This document shows positions 9,750 to 18,532 of a stretch of 64,000 bases of DNA, piece by piece. Origin of the DNA: Thalassotalea euphylliae (lineage in GTDB: Bacteria > Pseudomonadota > Gammaproteobacteria > Enterobacterales > Alteromonadaceae); NCBI RefSeq assembly GCF_003390395.1, contig NZ_QUOV01000001.1, positions 2,418,001 through 2,482,000 on the forward strand, written 5' to 3'. A program made the translations under genes and the position numbers. The notes under the pieces were generated by a model that was given only the letters and a program-made list of their open reading frames with translations, was not told where the DNA came from and made no database searches. Every line of letters starts with the position of its first letter. The stretch's first letter is position 1.

Positions 9750-9980
9750 CTTAGTTTTTATTTACTACAAGGTGGTAAAGAGAAATAGTGATTTATATTC
9801 AAACGCTTAGAATATTTGACGAATGATATAGCGGTTTAGCTCGATAAATTAGGAGGTGTAAGAGTCTTAGTTTATATCAGCGCTAAACGTTAAATAATGA
9901 TTTGTTCAAGAATGAATTTGCTTTGAATGGCTAGGTTCAAAGGTTGCTTTAGTATATCCATAGCAAGTTAATGAAAAATG

Positions 9981-10010
9981 AAAGCAGCCTTAGGCTTCAT
10001 AGACTGCTTT
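9981..10010 (-). terminator. Terminator after pepN-DUF2835
   Basis: Stem AAAGCAG / CTGCTTT with a 16-base loop, followed on the minus strand by a T-rich run (CATTTTTCAT). It lies about 60 bases beyond the DUF2835 stop codon and fits the end of the pepN transcript. Confidence 0.6.
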
Positions 10011-10069
10011 TCTTTGTGGCTTTATTATTCGCCAGTTTTATATTGTACTTACTCAAGGTTGATTAAAAG

Positions 10070-10285
10070 CTAAGACACTTTGGTTAGCGACACAAATTTA
10101 TTGTTCTCAGTTTCCAAGCAGAACATGCCATATACACCACTTGGCGTCATAAACTTGCGCAAATGCATTGCCGGAAATTGAATGCGCTGTCCGTTAGTTG
10201 CAAATGCTACAACGGTAGACGCTTGACCGCGGTAATAAGGCATCACATCATCCGCTGACATAGATACCTTGAAATAATACTTCAC
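10070..10285 (-). CDS. DUF2835 small protein
   Basis: A 71-residue protein matching DUF2835 as I know it: start MKYYFKVSMSADD, basic residues around RIQFPAMHLRKF, C-terminal GVYGMFCLET. Family members are small, cytoplasmic and of unknown function, and are commonly encoded next to pepN, as here: the start lies 20 bases after the pepN stop, so the two are probably co-transcribed. A terminator follows at 9981-10010. Confidence 0.8.
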   Translation of the reverse strand: MKYYFKVSMSADDVMPYYRGQASTVVAFATNGQRIQFPAMHLRKFMTPSGVYGMFCLETENNKFVSLTKVS

Positions 10286-10305
10286 ACTAAGCTTCCTATA
10301 TCTAT

Positions 10306-12918
10306 TTAGTGCTGCGGTAATGCTGCGTTCAACTTTTCAGTAATATCACGCGATAATTCAGGCTGAGCCGCAATAAGCTCCAATGCTTTGATCATCAATC
10401 CACTGTGGTGCTCATCAAACGCTTTAAACTGGATTAACGGTGTGATCAAACGAGAAGCGACTTGTGGATTGATCTTGTCCATGGCGATAATCTGCTCGGC
10501 AAGGAATTGATAGCCTTTACCTTGCGCATCATGAAAATATCGCGCATTTTGCATAGCGAACGCACCAATTAACGAGCGCGCCCGATTTGGATTGGTCAGT
10601 GCAAAATCGTCGCGCGCCATTAGCTGTTCTAACCTTTCGAAAATCGTATCAACTTGCATATTCGCTTGCAGGCTAAACCACTTGTCCATCACTAAGGTGT
10701 CTTCTAGCCATGTTTGCTCGAATTGCGACAATATCTTGTCACCAACTTCTAGCGGTGCATGCCTCACAGCACTTTGCAGCGCACCAAGCTTGCTAGTCAT
10801 CTCTTTGGCTTGCGTAAACTGTTGTTCAATTATGTGATGGTACTTAGATAACATACTTAAATAACTTAAACAGGTGTTTGCTAAAGAGCGAGCAGCGACT
10901 TGTTTGCCTTCTGTGCTTTCGTTTGTATGGTCGTCTGTGTCACCGTCTGTGTTCTGAATTAATTGTTCGCTCGTTTGATAAAGCCCAATTAAATTTTCAT
11001 CAAATTGCTGAGCAATAAATAATTTCAGTTGCCCAACTGCGCTTAACAACTGTTGCGGATTAACTTTATCTAGACCAGAAACGAGCTCATCAAAAGACGG
11101 CAGCGTTAGCATTAGCGCCTTAAATTCGTCATCATAATCAGCTTTCATCACCGCAGCCATCATTCGCGTGATTGACTCGCTAGGTTTAGCACTTTGATTT
11201 GCCAGCAAGAATGCAACTTCCTGTGCCATGATCTTTTGACCGGCATCCCAAATACAGAAGCTGTTGTCACCCAGCTCGATGATTGACAGTAACTCCTCAA
11301 CCGATTGTTCAAAATGTGTTTTAACCGGCGCGGAAAAATCACCAAGCAGCGCAACAATAGTTTGATTACTAGCATCAAACTGCCATGTTTGTTGTACATC
11401 AGTTAATTCCAACAATTGATTCGTCACTTGTTGCGTAACAGGGTCAATCAATTCAATGTTAATTGGAATATGCAAGTGGCGTTTTTCAGGTTGCGCTTCA
11501 CTCGGCGGAGTATGCTGTACAATGGTTAACTTGAACTTATTAAGCTCTGCATCGAATTGCTGCGTTACTGTGAGCTCAGGTGTACCTGATTGATTGTACC
11601 AGCGTTTAAATAAGGATAAATCTTTGCCATTTGCGTCTGCCATAGCATCGACAAAATCGTCACAAGTCACTGCCATGCCGTCAAAACGTTTAAAGTACAA
11701 ATCCATACCTTGTCTAAAGCCTTGTTGACCTAGCAAGGTATGTAACATGCGAATCACTTCACTACCCTTTTCATAAACCGTTAAGGTGTAGAAATTATTC
11801 ATTTCCATCACTTTTTCAGGGCGAATTGGATGCGACATTGGTCCGGCGTCTTCAGCAAACTGTTGAGCCCGCAATAACTTAACATTTTGTATACGCGTTA
11901 CCGCACTTGAGTGCATGTCAGCACTAAACTGCTGATCTCTAAATACCGTTAACCCTTCTTTTAAGCTTAACTGGAACCAATCACGACAGGTAACACGGTT
12001 ACCCGTCCAGTTATGGAAATACTCGTGTGCAATAACCGCTTCAATATTAAAGAAGTCTGTATCGGTGGCGCTGTCTTTATCTGCTAGCACGTATTTGCTA
12101 TTAAATACGTTCAGCCCTTTGTTTTCCATCGCTCCCATATTGAAGAAGTCAACGGCGACTATCATGTAAATATCAAGGTCGTACTCTAAACCAAAAACTT
12201 GCTCGTCCCATGCCATCGAACGTTTCAGTGAGTCCATTGCATGAACCGCTTTATGCTTGTTGCCACGATCAACAAAAATTTCCAAAGCAACACTGCGGCC
12301 AGACTGAGTCACAAACTCATCTTTGAGTAAATCAAAATCACCCGCGACCAGTGCAAATAAATAACAAGGTTTACGGAATGGGTCATGCCATGTCACGAAG
12401 TGCTTGCCATTGGCAAGTTCGCCACGCTCAACTGGATTTCCGTTAGCCAGTAAGTACGGGTATGTCGCTTTGTCAGCAATCACCTTAGTGGTAAAAATTG
12501 CCATCACATCTGGGCGATCTAAATAGTAAGTAATGCGCCTAAAACCTTCTGCTTCACATTGCGTACAAAACGCACCACCAGATTTATACAAGCCTTCAAG
12601 TGCGGTATTGTTAGCAGGGTCAATTTCAGTGACTAGTTCTAACGTAAATTCATCAGGTACATTGAAGATGGTAAGCTGCTGTTCAGTTTGTTCAAAAGCA
12701 TCACTTGTTAGTTGCTCACCATTAATTTTCGCGCTAACGAGCTTAAGATGCTCACCATCTAAAATGAGTTGGTTTTGTTCAAAATTCGCTTTTTTGATAG
12801 CAAGCGTGTTAGTGACACGAGTGTGATTGTCATCAAGTTCGACCGTTAAATTAACGGTATCAATGGTAAAATCTGACGGTAAATAGTCAGCTAAATATTT
12901 GGCAGTAAACTCTGACAT
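10306..12918 (-). CDS. pepN: Aminopeptidase N (M1 family)
   Basis: An 870-residue cytoplasmic zinc aminopeptidase that removes N-terminal residues from peptides in the last steps of protein turnover. It has the substrate-binding GAMEN motif (MGAMENKGLNVF) and the zinc motif HEYFHNW, with the third ligand glutamate expected in the following SLKEGLTVF segment. Length agrees with E. coli PepN (870). The C-terminal half is the helical DUF3458-type region. ATG at 12918 gives the usual N-terminus. It is followed by a DUF2835 gene in the same direction. An 8-bp-stem hairpin at 13074-13098 lies in the upstream gap and may be part of the leader. Confidence 0.95.
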   Translation of the reverse strand: MSEFTAKYLADYLPSDFTIDTVNLTVELDDNHTRVTNTLAIKKANFEQNQLILDGEHLKLVSAKINGEQLTSDAFEQTEQQLTIFNVPDEFTLELVTEIDPANNTALEGLYKSGGAFCTQCEAEGFRRITYYLDRPDVMAIFTTKVIADKATYPYLLANGNPVERGELANGKHFVTWHDPFRKPCYLFALVAGDFDLLKDEFVTQSGRSVALEIFVDRGNKHKAVHAMDSLKRSMAWDEQVFGLEYDLDIYMIVAVDFFNMGAMENKGLNVFNSKYVLADKDSATDTDFFNIEAVIAHEYFHNWTGNRVTCRDWFQLSLKEGLTVFRDQQFSADMHSSAVTRIQNVKLLRAQQFAEDAGPMSHPIRPEKVMEMNNFYTLTVYEKGSEVIRMLHTLLGQQGFRQGMDLYFKRFDGMAVTCDDFVDAMADANGKDLSLFKRWYNQSGTPELTVTQQFDAELNKFKLTIVQHTPPSEAQPEKRHLHIPINIELIDPVTQQVTNQLLELTDVQQTWQFDASNQTIVALLGDFSAPVKTHFEQSVEELLSIIELGDNSFCIWDAGQKIMAQEVAFLLANQSAKPSESITRMMAAVMKADYDDEFKALMLTLPSFDELVSGLDKVNPQQLLSAVGQLKLFIAQQFDENLIGLYQTSEQLIQNTDGDTDDHTNESTEGKQVAARSLANTCLSYLSMLSKYHHIIEQQFTQAKEMTSKLGALQSAVRHAPLEVGDKILSQFEQTWLEDTLVMDKWFSLQANMQVDTIFERLEQLMARDDFALTNPNRARSLIGAFAMQNARYFHDAQGKGYQFLAEQIIAMDKINPQVASRLITPLIQFKAFDEHHSGLMIKALELIAAQPELSRDITEKLNAALPQH

Positions 12919-13244
12919 AGCTTGTCTCGAAATGTGTTTTTAAAAATACCAATTTCATTAATTACTTAATCATTCTGGCTGGTTAAAACGCTCATTAACT
13001 ACGTTGTTATTTTTGAAATTAGAACAACTAGTTAGCAAAAAATAACACCTTGCATACATGGATGTAGGTACTTAGGTTTTGCTGGGAGCACAAAACCTGT
13101 GTTTATGAACCTTTTTCCTGCGCCATAATTGCTCAATTCATTAATTCTATTGCTATAACTTACGAAAAATTCGAATAAAAAGCCTGCTCGAAGCAGGCCT
13201 TTACAAATTAAAATAGATAATTATTCATGCTAGCGCCATTGACG
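12919..13244. other. Gap upstream of pepN
   Basis: A 326-base AT-rich noncoding stretch. It holds the nhaC terminator at 13177-13200 and a hairpin AGGTTTTG / CAAAACCT at 13074-13098 that would lie in or near the pepN leader. No other gene is evident. Confidence 0.6.
13177..13200 (-). terminator. Terminator after nhaC
   Basis: Stem GCCTGCT / AGCAGGC with a three-base loop, followed on the minus strand by TTTTTATT. It lies about 45 bases past the nhaC stop codon: a typical intrinsic terminator. Confidence 0.8.
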
Positions 13245-14711
13245 CTAGGCAGGCTGCTCAGACATTTTATTCATTTTAAAGCCAGCGTAACCATAAATAA
13301 TCGCTAGTATTGGGTTAATAATATTAAAGAAGCAGTAAAAAATATACTCATAAGAACCTAATGCCAATGCCCCCATCATAAATGCACCACAAGTATTCCA
13401 TGGGATCAGTGGCGAAGTGATAGTGCCAGAATCTTCTAATGTTCTGCTTAACGTCGTTGGATGGAAGCCTCTGCGTTCATATTCTTCTTTGTACATGCGA
13501 CCAGGCATGACTATTGCCATATACTGATCGGCCGTAATTAGGTTAGTACCAATACAGGTAGCCACTGTGCTGGCAATCAAACTACCGGTTGATTTAGCCG
13601 CGGCTAAAATGGCATCAACAAAGCGACGTAACATCCCCAAATGTTCTAACACTGCGCCAAAGCTCAACGCCGTCATCACTAGCCAGATAGTGTTAAGCAT
13701 GCTTGACATGCCGCCGCGGCTTAACAGCTCATCAATGTTGGCATTACCAGTATCGACGGTAACACCATCAAAAAATGCTGTCCAAACCACCATAATAGTT
13801 GCCTTGACACCTTCAACGCCCTCGGCGGCCATGGTCGCGATTAACTCTTGTTGAAAAATCACTGCCCACACAGCACCAATTAAGGCACCTACCGATACGG
13901 CAGGAAACGCTGGCATTTTTTTGTATGCTAATGTTAATAACACAGCTAACGGGATAAGATTTAACGCTGAAATATTGTAGGTCGCTTCAAGCGTAGAAGT
14001 TAGCGTAGTTATGCTGTCAGTATTGCCTGTACCCTGCCCTGAATGATCAAAACCAATAATTAAAAATAAAATTAACGCTATAGTAATTGAAGGTACCGTT
14101 GTCCATAGCATATTGCGAATATGGGCAAATAGTTCAGTACCAGCTACCGCTGGTGCCAAGTTTGTTGTTTCAGATAATGGCGACAACTTATCACCAAAAT
14201 AGGCACCAGAAATTACCGCACCAGCAGTTACGGCGGTCGACATTTCAAAACCAGTTGCTATACCAATAAAAGCAACACCAACAGTGGCGGCAGTAGTCCA
14301 TGAACTACCAATACTCATGGCGACAATACCACACACCACACAGGCTGCAGCATAGAACCAACTGGGGTCAATAATTTGCAGACCAAAATAAACCAGCGTT
14401 GGCACGGTCCCTGATAATAACCAAGTACCAATAAGCGAGCCAACGGCTAACAAAATCAAAACCGCACTGAGCGACAATGAAATACCGTTAACAATGGCTT
14501 TTTCAATAGAGTGCCAATCAAAACCATTTTTTAAGCCAATGATGATCGCAATACCCATTGCGATTAATAAGGCTATTTGGTTGGGACCATAAGACGAGTT
14601 ATCACCAAAATAAACTACTGCGGTAGAAAGCATGGCAATCAGTGCAATTATCGGAATAAATGCATCCAGCATGCTCGGGATTCTAGGCTGCGAATCAAGA
14701 GGTTGTGACAT
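13245..14711 (-). CDS. nhaC: Na+/H+ antiporter, NhaC family
   Basis: A 488-residue inner-membrane protein with about 11-12 predicted helices. The segments SIGSSWTTAATVGVAF, GAYFGDKLSPLSETTN and DQYMAIVMPGRMY are hallmarks of NhaC-type antiporters in the IT superfamily. The role is sodium extrusion in exchange for protons, as expected in a marine bacterium; some relatives exchange malate and lactate (MleN), so the substrate is not certain. It is a single gene between pepN and prc with its own terminator. A GC-rich hairpin (CGCCG-GGG-CGGCG, 14745-14757) lies 33 bases before the start codon in an otherwise AT-rich leader and may affect translation. Confidence 0.85.
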   Translation of the reverse strand: MSQPLDSQPRIPSMLDAFIPIIALIAMLSTAVVYFGDNSSYGPNQIALLIAMGIAIIIGLKNGFDWHSIEKAIVNGISLSLSAVLILLAVGSLIGTWLLSGTVPTLVYFGLQIIDPSWFYAAACVVCGIVAMSIGSSWTTAATVGVAFIGIATGFEMSTAVTAGAVISGAYFGDKLSPLSETTNLAPAVAGTELFAHIRNMLWTTVPSITIALILFLIIGFDHSGQGTGNTDSITTLTSTLEATYNISALNLIPLAVLLTLAYKKMPAFPAVSVGALIGAVWAVIFQQELIATMAAEGVEGVKATIMVVWTAFFDGVTVDTGNANIDELLSRGGMSSMLNTIWLVMTALSFGAVLEHLGMLRRFVDAILAAAKSTGSLIASTVATCIGTNLITADQYMAIVMPGRMYKEEYERRGFHPTTLSRTLEDSGTITSPLIPWNTCGAFMMGALALGSYEYIFYCFFNIINPILAIIYGYAGFKMNKMSEQPA

Positions 14712-14927
14712 TATTTATATAAACCCTGAAATAATTATTATATTCGCCGGGGCGGCGAGATGTATTAATCTGCCTAGACAAGTCGGTGACTGCAAGACAT
14801 TTATTAAAGCAATTATACTAAAATTTGTCGGTGCAAAGAAATGTTTGCCAATAACTATTCGCTTTTGCTGTATAAAAATATAAACACTAGTGCTCTATGC
14901 AAAGGCGTTTCTTAGGAATTAACAAAG

Positions 14928-14963
14928 AAAAACGCCATCTAGCTAACCGCTAAATGGCGTTTT
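14928..14963. terminator. Terminator after prc
   Basis: Ten-bp stem AAAACGCCAT / ATGGCGTTTT around a 15-base loop. T runs are present on both strands. It lies about 25 bases beyond the prc stop codon and should end the msrC-proQ-prc transcript. Confidence 0.8.
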
Positions 14964-14986
14964 ATTCGTTAGACTGCGCTTTGATA

Positions 14987-17026
14987 TTATTGAGTGACTT
15001 TATTTTTTGCCACTTTTCCCAATGCAACTAAATCGTAGGTGATTTTCGCCGCTTCATCTAAGAAAGGATCGATTTCATCAAGCTCATCAGGTAGATCGTC
15101 TAGGCTTTCTACGGTTTTTAGCCCTAGCATAGCCAAACGTTCATTTGCTCTTACGAGCTGTTTAGCTTTGCGCGCTTCACGTTTTTCTTTACGTGCAACT
15201 AGATTAAGCGAAATCGACTTGTCGTCTTTCTCTTGCTTATATTCTTCAATATCACTTAGCAAATAGTTAAATTCAGCATTCGCTTTGATACGCTCTTGAT
15301 GCAATGAGTCAAGATATGAAACATCCGTGGTAATATCATCAAGCGTTCGGTATTTTGCTTTGGCGATCTGGTCCCAAGGCAATGCATTCTCTTCTTTACT
15401 CTCGCCCCACTCCGCTGGGTCAATTGCCGATGGGAATAAGATGTCAGGCGTTACACCACGATGTTGCGTTGAACCACCGTTAATGCGATAAAACTTAGCG
15501 ATCGTGAACTGAATACTACCAAACGGCTTATCAAACAAATCATATACTCGACCTAGCCCACGGTGCTGTTGCACAGTGCCCTTGCCAAAGGTTTGTTCTC
15601 CAACGATAACACCGCGGCCATAGTCTTGAATTGCCGCAGAGAATATTTCGCTAGCTGACGCACTGTAGCGATCAACCATTACGGTTAACGGGCCGTCATA
15701 ATAGCTAAAACCATCGCGATCACTGTTGACTTGCACACGGTTCGCACCATCGCGAACTTGAACGACAGGTCCCTTATCGATGAATAAGCCAGTTAGTAAC
15801 GTTGCTTCCGTTAACGAACCACCGCCATTGCCGCGTAAATCAACAATAACGCCCTCGACCTTCTCAGACTTAAGCTTTTCAAGTTCTTTTTTCACATCGC
15901 GTGATAAATTGTTGTAAAAGCTAGGAATAGTGATAACGCCAAGCTTCTTGCCACTTTGCTCTAAGTCATGCTCGTAGTAGACCTCAGACTTAGCAGCTCT
16001 GTCTTCTAACTTAATTTTATCGCGAACAATTGAGACAACTTTAATATTCGATGAATCATCTGAATCGCCAGGCAGCACTTGTAAACGCACATTACTACCT
16101 TTTGGCCCTTTGATTAAGTCGACAACATCATCTAAGCGCCAGCCAATCACATCGACAAAATCGTCTTGGTCTTGTGCAACACCAACAATGCGATCTTTAG
16201 GCTTTAATTCGTTTGATTTATCAGCTGGGCCGCCATTCACAATGCTTTGAATAACTGTGTAGTCTTCTTCTGCACGCAACACAGCACCAATACCTTCAAG
16301 TGAAAGGTTCATTTCCATTTGGAAACGTTCAGCATTGCGCGGTGATAAATAAGAGGTGTGAGGCTCAACAACACGAGCAAAGCTATTCATCACAATTTGG
16401 AAAACATCTTCGCTTTCACTTTGCTTTAAGCGACGAATAGCATAGCGGTATCGTTTACCAAGAATTTCTTGGACTTTTTCCCACTCTTTGCCAGCAAGCG
16501 TTAAGTTCAAGGCATCATACTTTACTTTTTGACGCCAAAGTTCATTCAGCTCTTCAATGCTCTGCGGCGCTGAGGCATCTTCGCGATCATAGGCATAAAC
16601 TTCATCAACCGTGAAGTCGAATGGTTTCTCTAGCAATGTCAGCGCGTACTCATAACGCTCTAATCTACGTTGAAGGTTCAAGTTGTAGATTTCGTATGCA
16701 ATATCAAGCTTGCCACGAGCAATCACTTGATCAAAATCATCGCGGTACTTGGCAAATTTTTCGATATCAGACGCTAGAAAAACATTCTTAGCGTAATCAA
16801 GTTGCTTGATATAGCGGTCGAAAATCTGCTCAGAGAGCAGATCGTCAACTTTTATTTGCTTGTAATGGGCACGGGTAAATTGTGCCGTAATGCGCTTACT
16901 GGCGGTAGCGTGTTGGCTTTCAGGTTTTAACGTTGGAAGAGCGTCAGGTTCTTGAGCCTTCTCTGCCATTACATTGGCAGAAAATGCTAGCGATATGGCA
17001 AGTGCTATACGACAAAATTTTTGCAT
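14987..17026 (-). CDS. prc: Carboxy-terminal processing (tail-specific) protease Prc
   Basis: A 679-residue periplasmic serine protease of the S41 family. Seen in order: signal peptide (first 21 residues, ending VMA), N-terminal helical domain, PDZ domain (about residues 235-330), the protease core with serine in YSASASEIF and lysine in FGKGTVQ forming the Ser/Lys dyad, and a C-terminal DUF3340-type region. Prc cleaves proteins from their C-terminus, including penicillin-binding protein 3 and cell-wall hydrolases in E. coli. Length is close to E. coli Prc (682). It follows proQ with a 15-base gap, the same order as in enterobacteria (yebR-proQ-prc). Terminator at 14928-14963. Confidence 0.95.
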   Translation of the reverse strand: MQKFCRIALAISLAFSANVMAEKAQEPDALPTLKPESQHATASKRITAQFTRAHYKQIKVDDLLSEQIFDRYIKQLDYAKNVFLASDIEKFAKYRDDFDQVIARGKLDIAYEIYNLNLQRRLERYEYALTLLEKPFDFTVDEVYAYDREDASAPQSIEELNELWRQKVKYDALNLTLAGKEWEKVQEILGKRYRYAIRRLKQSESEDVFQIVMNSFARVVEPHTSYLSPRNAERFQMEMNLSLEGIGAVLRAEEDYTVIQSIVNGGPADKSNELKPKDRIVGVAQDQDDFVDVIGWRLDDVVDLIKGPKGSNVRLQVLPGDSDDSSNIKVVSIVRDKIKLEDRAAKSEVYYEHDLEQSGKKLGVITIPSFYNNLSRDVKKELEKLKSEKVEGVIVDLRGNGGGSLTEATLLTGLFIDKGPVVQVRDGANRVQVNSDRDGFSYYDGPLTVMVDRYSASASEIFSAAIQDYGRGVIVGEQTFGKGTVQQHRGLGRVYDLFDKPFGSIQFTIAKFYRINGGSTQHRGVTPDILFPSAIDPAEWGESKEENALPWDQIAKAKYRTLDDITTDVSYLDSLHQERIKANAEFNYLLSDIEEYKQEKDDKSISLNLVARKEKREARKAKQLVRANERLAMLGLKTVESLDDLPDELDEIDPFLDEAAKITYDLVALGKVAKNKVTQ

Positions 17027-17041
17027 GCCAGTTACCTCATA

Positions 17042-17686
17042 TTATTCGGAGAAAATATTTTGAATGTGAGTTTTAATCACCATTCCTGAGTCAAGTTGAA
17101 CACTAATATCATCACCTGCTACTTCTGTAATTGTCGCGTTCATTGGTGCTTGGCCAATTCGCACCTTAACTTGTTGGTTGACCTTTATTGTAGTTGATTC
17201 TACAGGCTTTAGCTCAACCGCTGGTTTTGGTGCACGCTTAGTAGGTGATTTAACAGCTTTAAACTTCTGGCTACGCTTGTTGTCGCCAGTAGCTTGTGCA
17301 TTGTTGTTCTTCTTACCCTTATAAGGCTTTTTGTCCTTGTTGTCTTGCTGTTTTTTGTTAGCAAATTTATCTTGGCTTTCTTTGAGTGTCTTCGCAGCGT
17401 ACTCTGCTTGCGCTTCATCAATTGCTTCAGCATTGTTGCCAGCTAAGTCAACACGGTGACTGCCAACTTTAATTGACTTCAGGTAACGCCAGCTACTAGT
17501 GTAGTGACGAAGTGCTTGACGTAAACGTGTTTTACTGACCGTTTCATCTTCACTTAATTGCTCAGCTAAATCTTGGAAAATGCCAATTTTTAAAGGCTTA
17601 GCAGCACCTTCTATGCTAAAGCACGCAGGAAATTTTTCTGCTAAATAGGCAATAATTTCTTTGCTGCTAGTTCTTTTAGTTTCCAT
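17042..17686 (-). CDS. proQ: RNA chaperone ProQ
   Basis: A 214-residue RNA-binding protein. The N-terminal FinO/ProQ domain (about residues 5-120; ACFSIEGAAKPLKIGIFQDL, RQALRHYTSSWRYL) binds structured small RNAs and 3' ends. A lysine-rich linker follows, then a C-terminal KOW/Tudor-like domain. The ATG at 17686 (METKRTSSKE) is chosen because the family starts there; an upstream start would add 23 unrelated residues and overlap the previous gene. In E. coli proQ affects ProP osmotic regulation and many sRNAs. It stands between a small acidic protein gene and prc and is probably in one operon with msrC. Confidence 0.93.
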   Translation of the reverse strand: METKRTSSKEIIAYLAEKFPACFSIEGAAKPLKIGIFQDLAEQLSEDETVSKTRLRQALRHYTSSWRYLKSIKVGSHRVDLAGNNAEAIDEAQAEYAAKTLKESQDKFANKKQQDNKDKKPYKGKKNNNAQATGDNKRSQKFKAVKSPTKRAPKPAVELKPVESTTIKVNQQVKVRIGQAPMNATITEVAGDDISVQLDSGMVIKTHIQNIFSE

Positions 17687-17706
17687 AATACAACTTATAT
17701 ACTCAA

Positions 17707-17988
17707 TTACTGTTGAATGTACTGGTCTCGATTTGTCATAACATGTCGACACCAATCATAAATATCTTCCATATCTAATTCTGGAAGTGCTTCTTGCGGA
17801 ATCCAGGTGTCCCACACTAACGCGAGAATAGCGATAAGCTCTTCAGGAGCAATATCATCTTCTGCCATATCGTATAGTGCGTGATAGATTTCATTAATGC
17901 GTTCAGCAACTAGCTCTTCTTCACCGTCCCAGTCGCCTACCACAGCTTCTGAAACTAAGTAATCGTGAATAACGACAAACTCTTTCAT
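17707..17988 (-). CDS. Small acidic protein of unknown function
   Basis: A 93-residue, strongly acidic, mostly helical protein without signal or membrane segment (begins MKEFVVIHDYLV, ends TNRDQYIQQ). I do not recognise a family. Its start codon overlaps the msrC stop codon by one base (TAATG), so it is translationally coupled to msrC, and proQ begins 20 bases after it. The tight packing supports a real gene. The many Asp/Glu and Trp residues (GDWDGEEE, LVWDTWIP) could suit a protein-protein or nucleic-acid-mimic role, but that is speculation. Confidence 0.75.
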   Translation of the reverse strand: MKEFVVIHDYLVSEAVVGDWDGEEELVAERINEIYHALYDMAEDDIAPEELIAILALVWDTWIPQEALPELDMEDIYDWCRHVMTNRDQYIQQ

Positions 17989-18449
17989 TAGCTAGCAGCT
18001 TGTTGCTCAAGTAAACGCACTATGGCTTCTAAGCCATCTTGGTCTGCTTGTTCAAAGCGGTCGTATTCGATGCTATCTATATCGAGTACCGCAACCACTT
18101 CGTCATTTAATTTTACTGGAATAACAATTTCAGAATTGCTCGCAGCATCACAAGCAATATGGCCTTCAAAAGCATGTACATCAGCGATACGCTGCGTTTG
18201 TGCTGTTGCTGCTGCTGTGCCACAAACGCCCTTACCTAGAGGGATGCGAATACAAGCAACTTTGCCTTGAAACGGCCCTAACACTAGGCCATCACCTTCA
18301 CGACGGTAAAAGCCTGCCCAGTTAACATATTCCAATGACTCGAACAAAAGTGCGCTGATGTTTGCCATGTTGGCAATTAGGTCGTGCTCACCCTCAATAA
18401 TAGCAGCCACTTGCTTGTATAACTGCTGATAAAATGCGGTCTTATCCAT
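17988..18449 (-). CDS. msrC: Free methionine-R-sulfoxide reductase (GAF domain)
   Basis: A 153-residue single-GAF-domain protein matching YebR/MsrC, which reduces free methionine-(R)-sulfoxide in the cytoplasm using thioredoxin. The three cysteines of the family are present (about C66 in KVACIRI, C76 in GKGVCG, C100 in GHIACDA), consistent with an active enzyme. An upstream TTG would add five residues; the ATG at 18449 (MDKTAFYQQ) is preferred. It is first in an apparent operon with the acidic protein, proQ and prc, paralleling E. coli yebR-proQ-prc. Confidence 0.9.
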   Translation of the reverse strand: MDKTAFYQQLYKQVAAIIEGEHDLIANMANISALLFESLEYVNWAGFYRREGDGLVLGPFQGKVACIRIPLGKGVCGTAAATAQTQRIADVHAFEGHIACDAASNSEIVIPVKLNDEVVAVLDIDSIEYDRFEQADQDGLEAIVRLLEQQAAS

Positions 18450-18532
18450 TAAATCTAACAACACCGTTAAAAAGCGCTAAAGATACCTTGATAACGCCTT
18501 AAATTAAAGTTTTAATCGCTTACCGTTAGCAT

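Larger units (their letters stand above)
9207..10069. promoter_or_regulatory. Long control region upstream of the DUF1302 operon
   Basis: This 863-base AT-rich stretch has no credible gene. It lies upstream of the DUF1302 operon (minus strand) and downstream of the DUF2835 gene (minus strand). It contains a perfect 10-bp-arm palindrome at 9411-9434, two copies of a 23-base near-identical motif at 9531-9553 and 9727-9749, and a terminator at 9981-10010. The length and repeated motifs suggest the operon is regulated rather than constitutive. I could not fix the promoter. Confidence 0.6.

Noticed and set aside
9207..10069. A missed protein gene in the 863-base gap
   Set aside because: No frame of useful length with a ribosome binding site or recognisable sequence on either strand.
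14712..14927. Sodium or lithium riboswitch upstream of nhaC
   Set aside because: The leader does not show the conserved multi-stem layout of the DUF1646 or nhaA-I motifs; only a small GC hairpin is seen.
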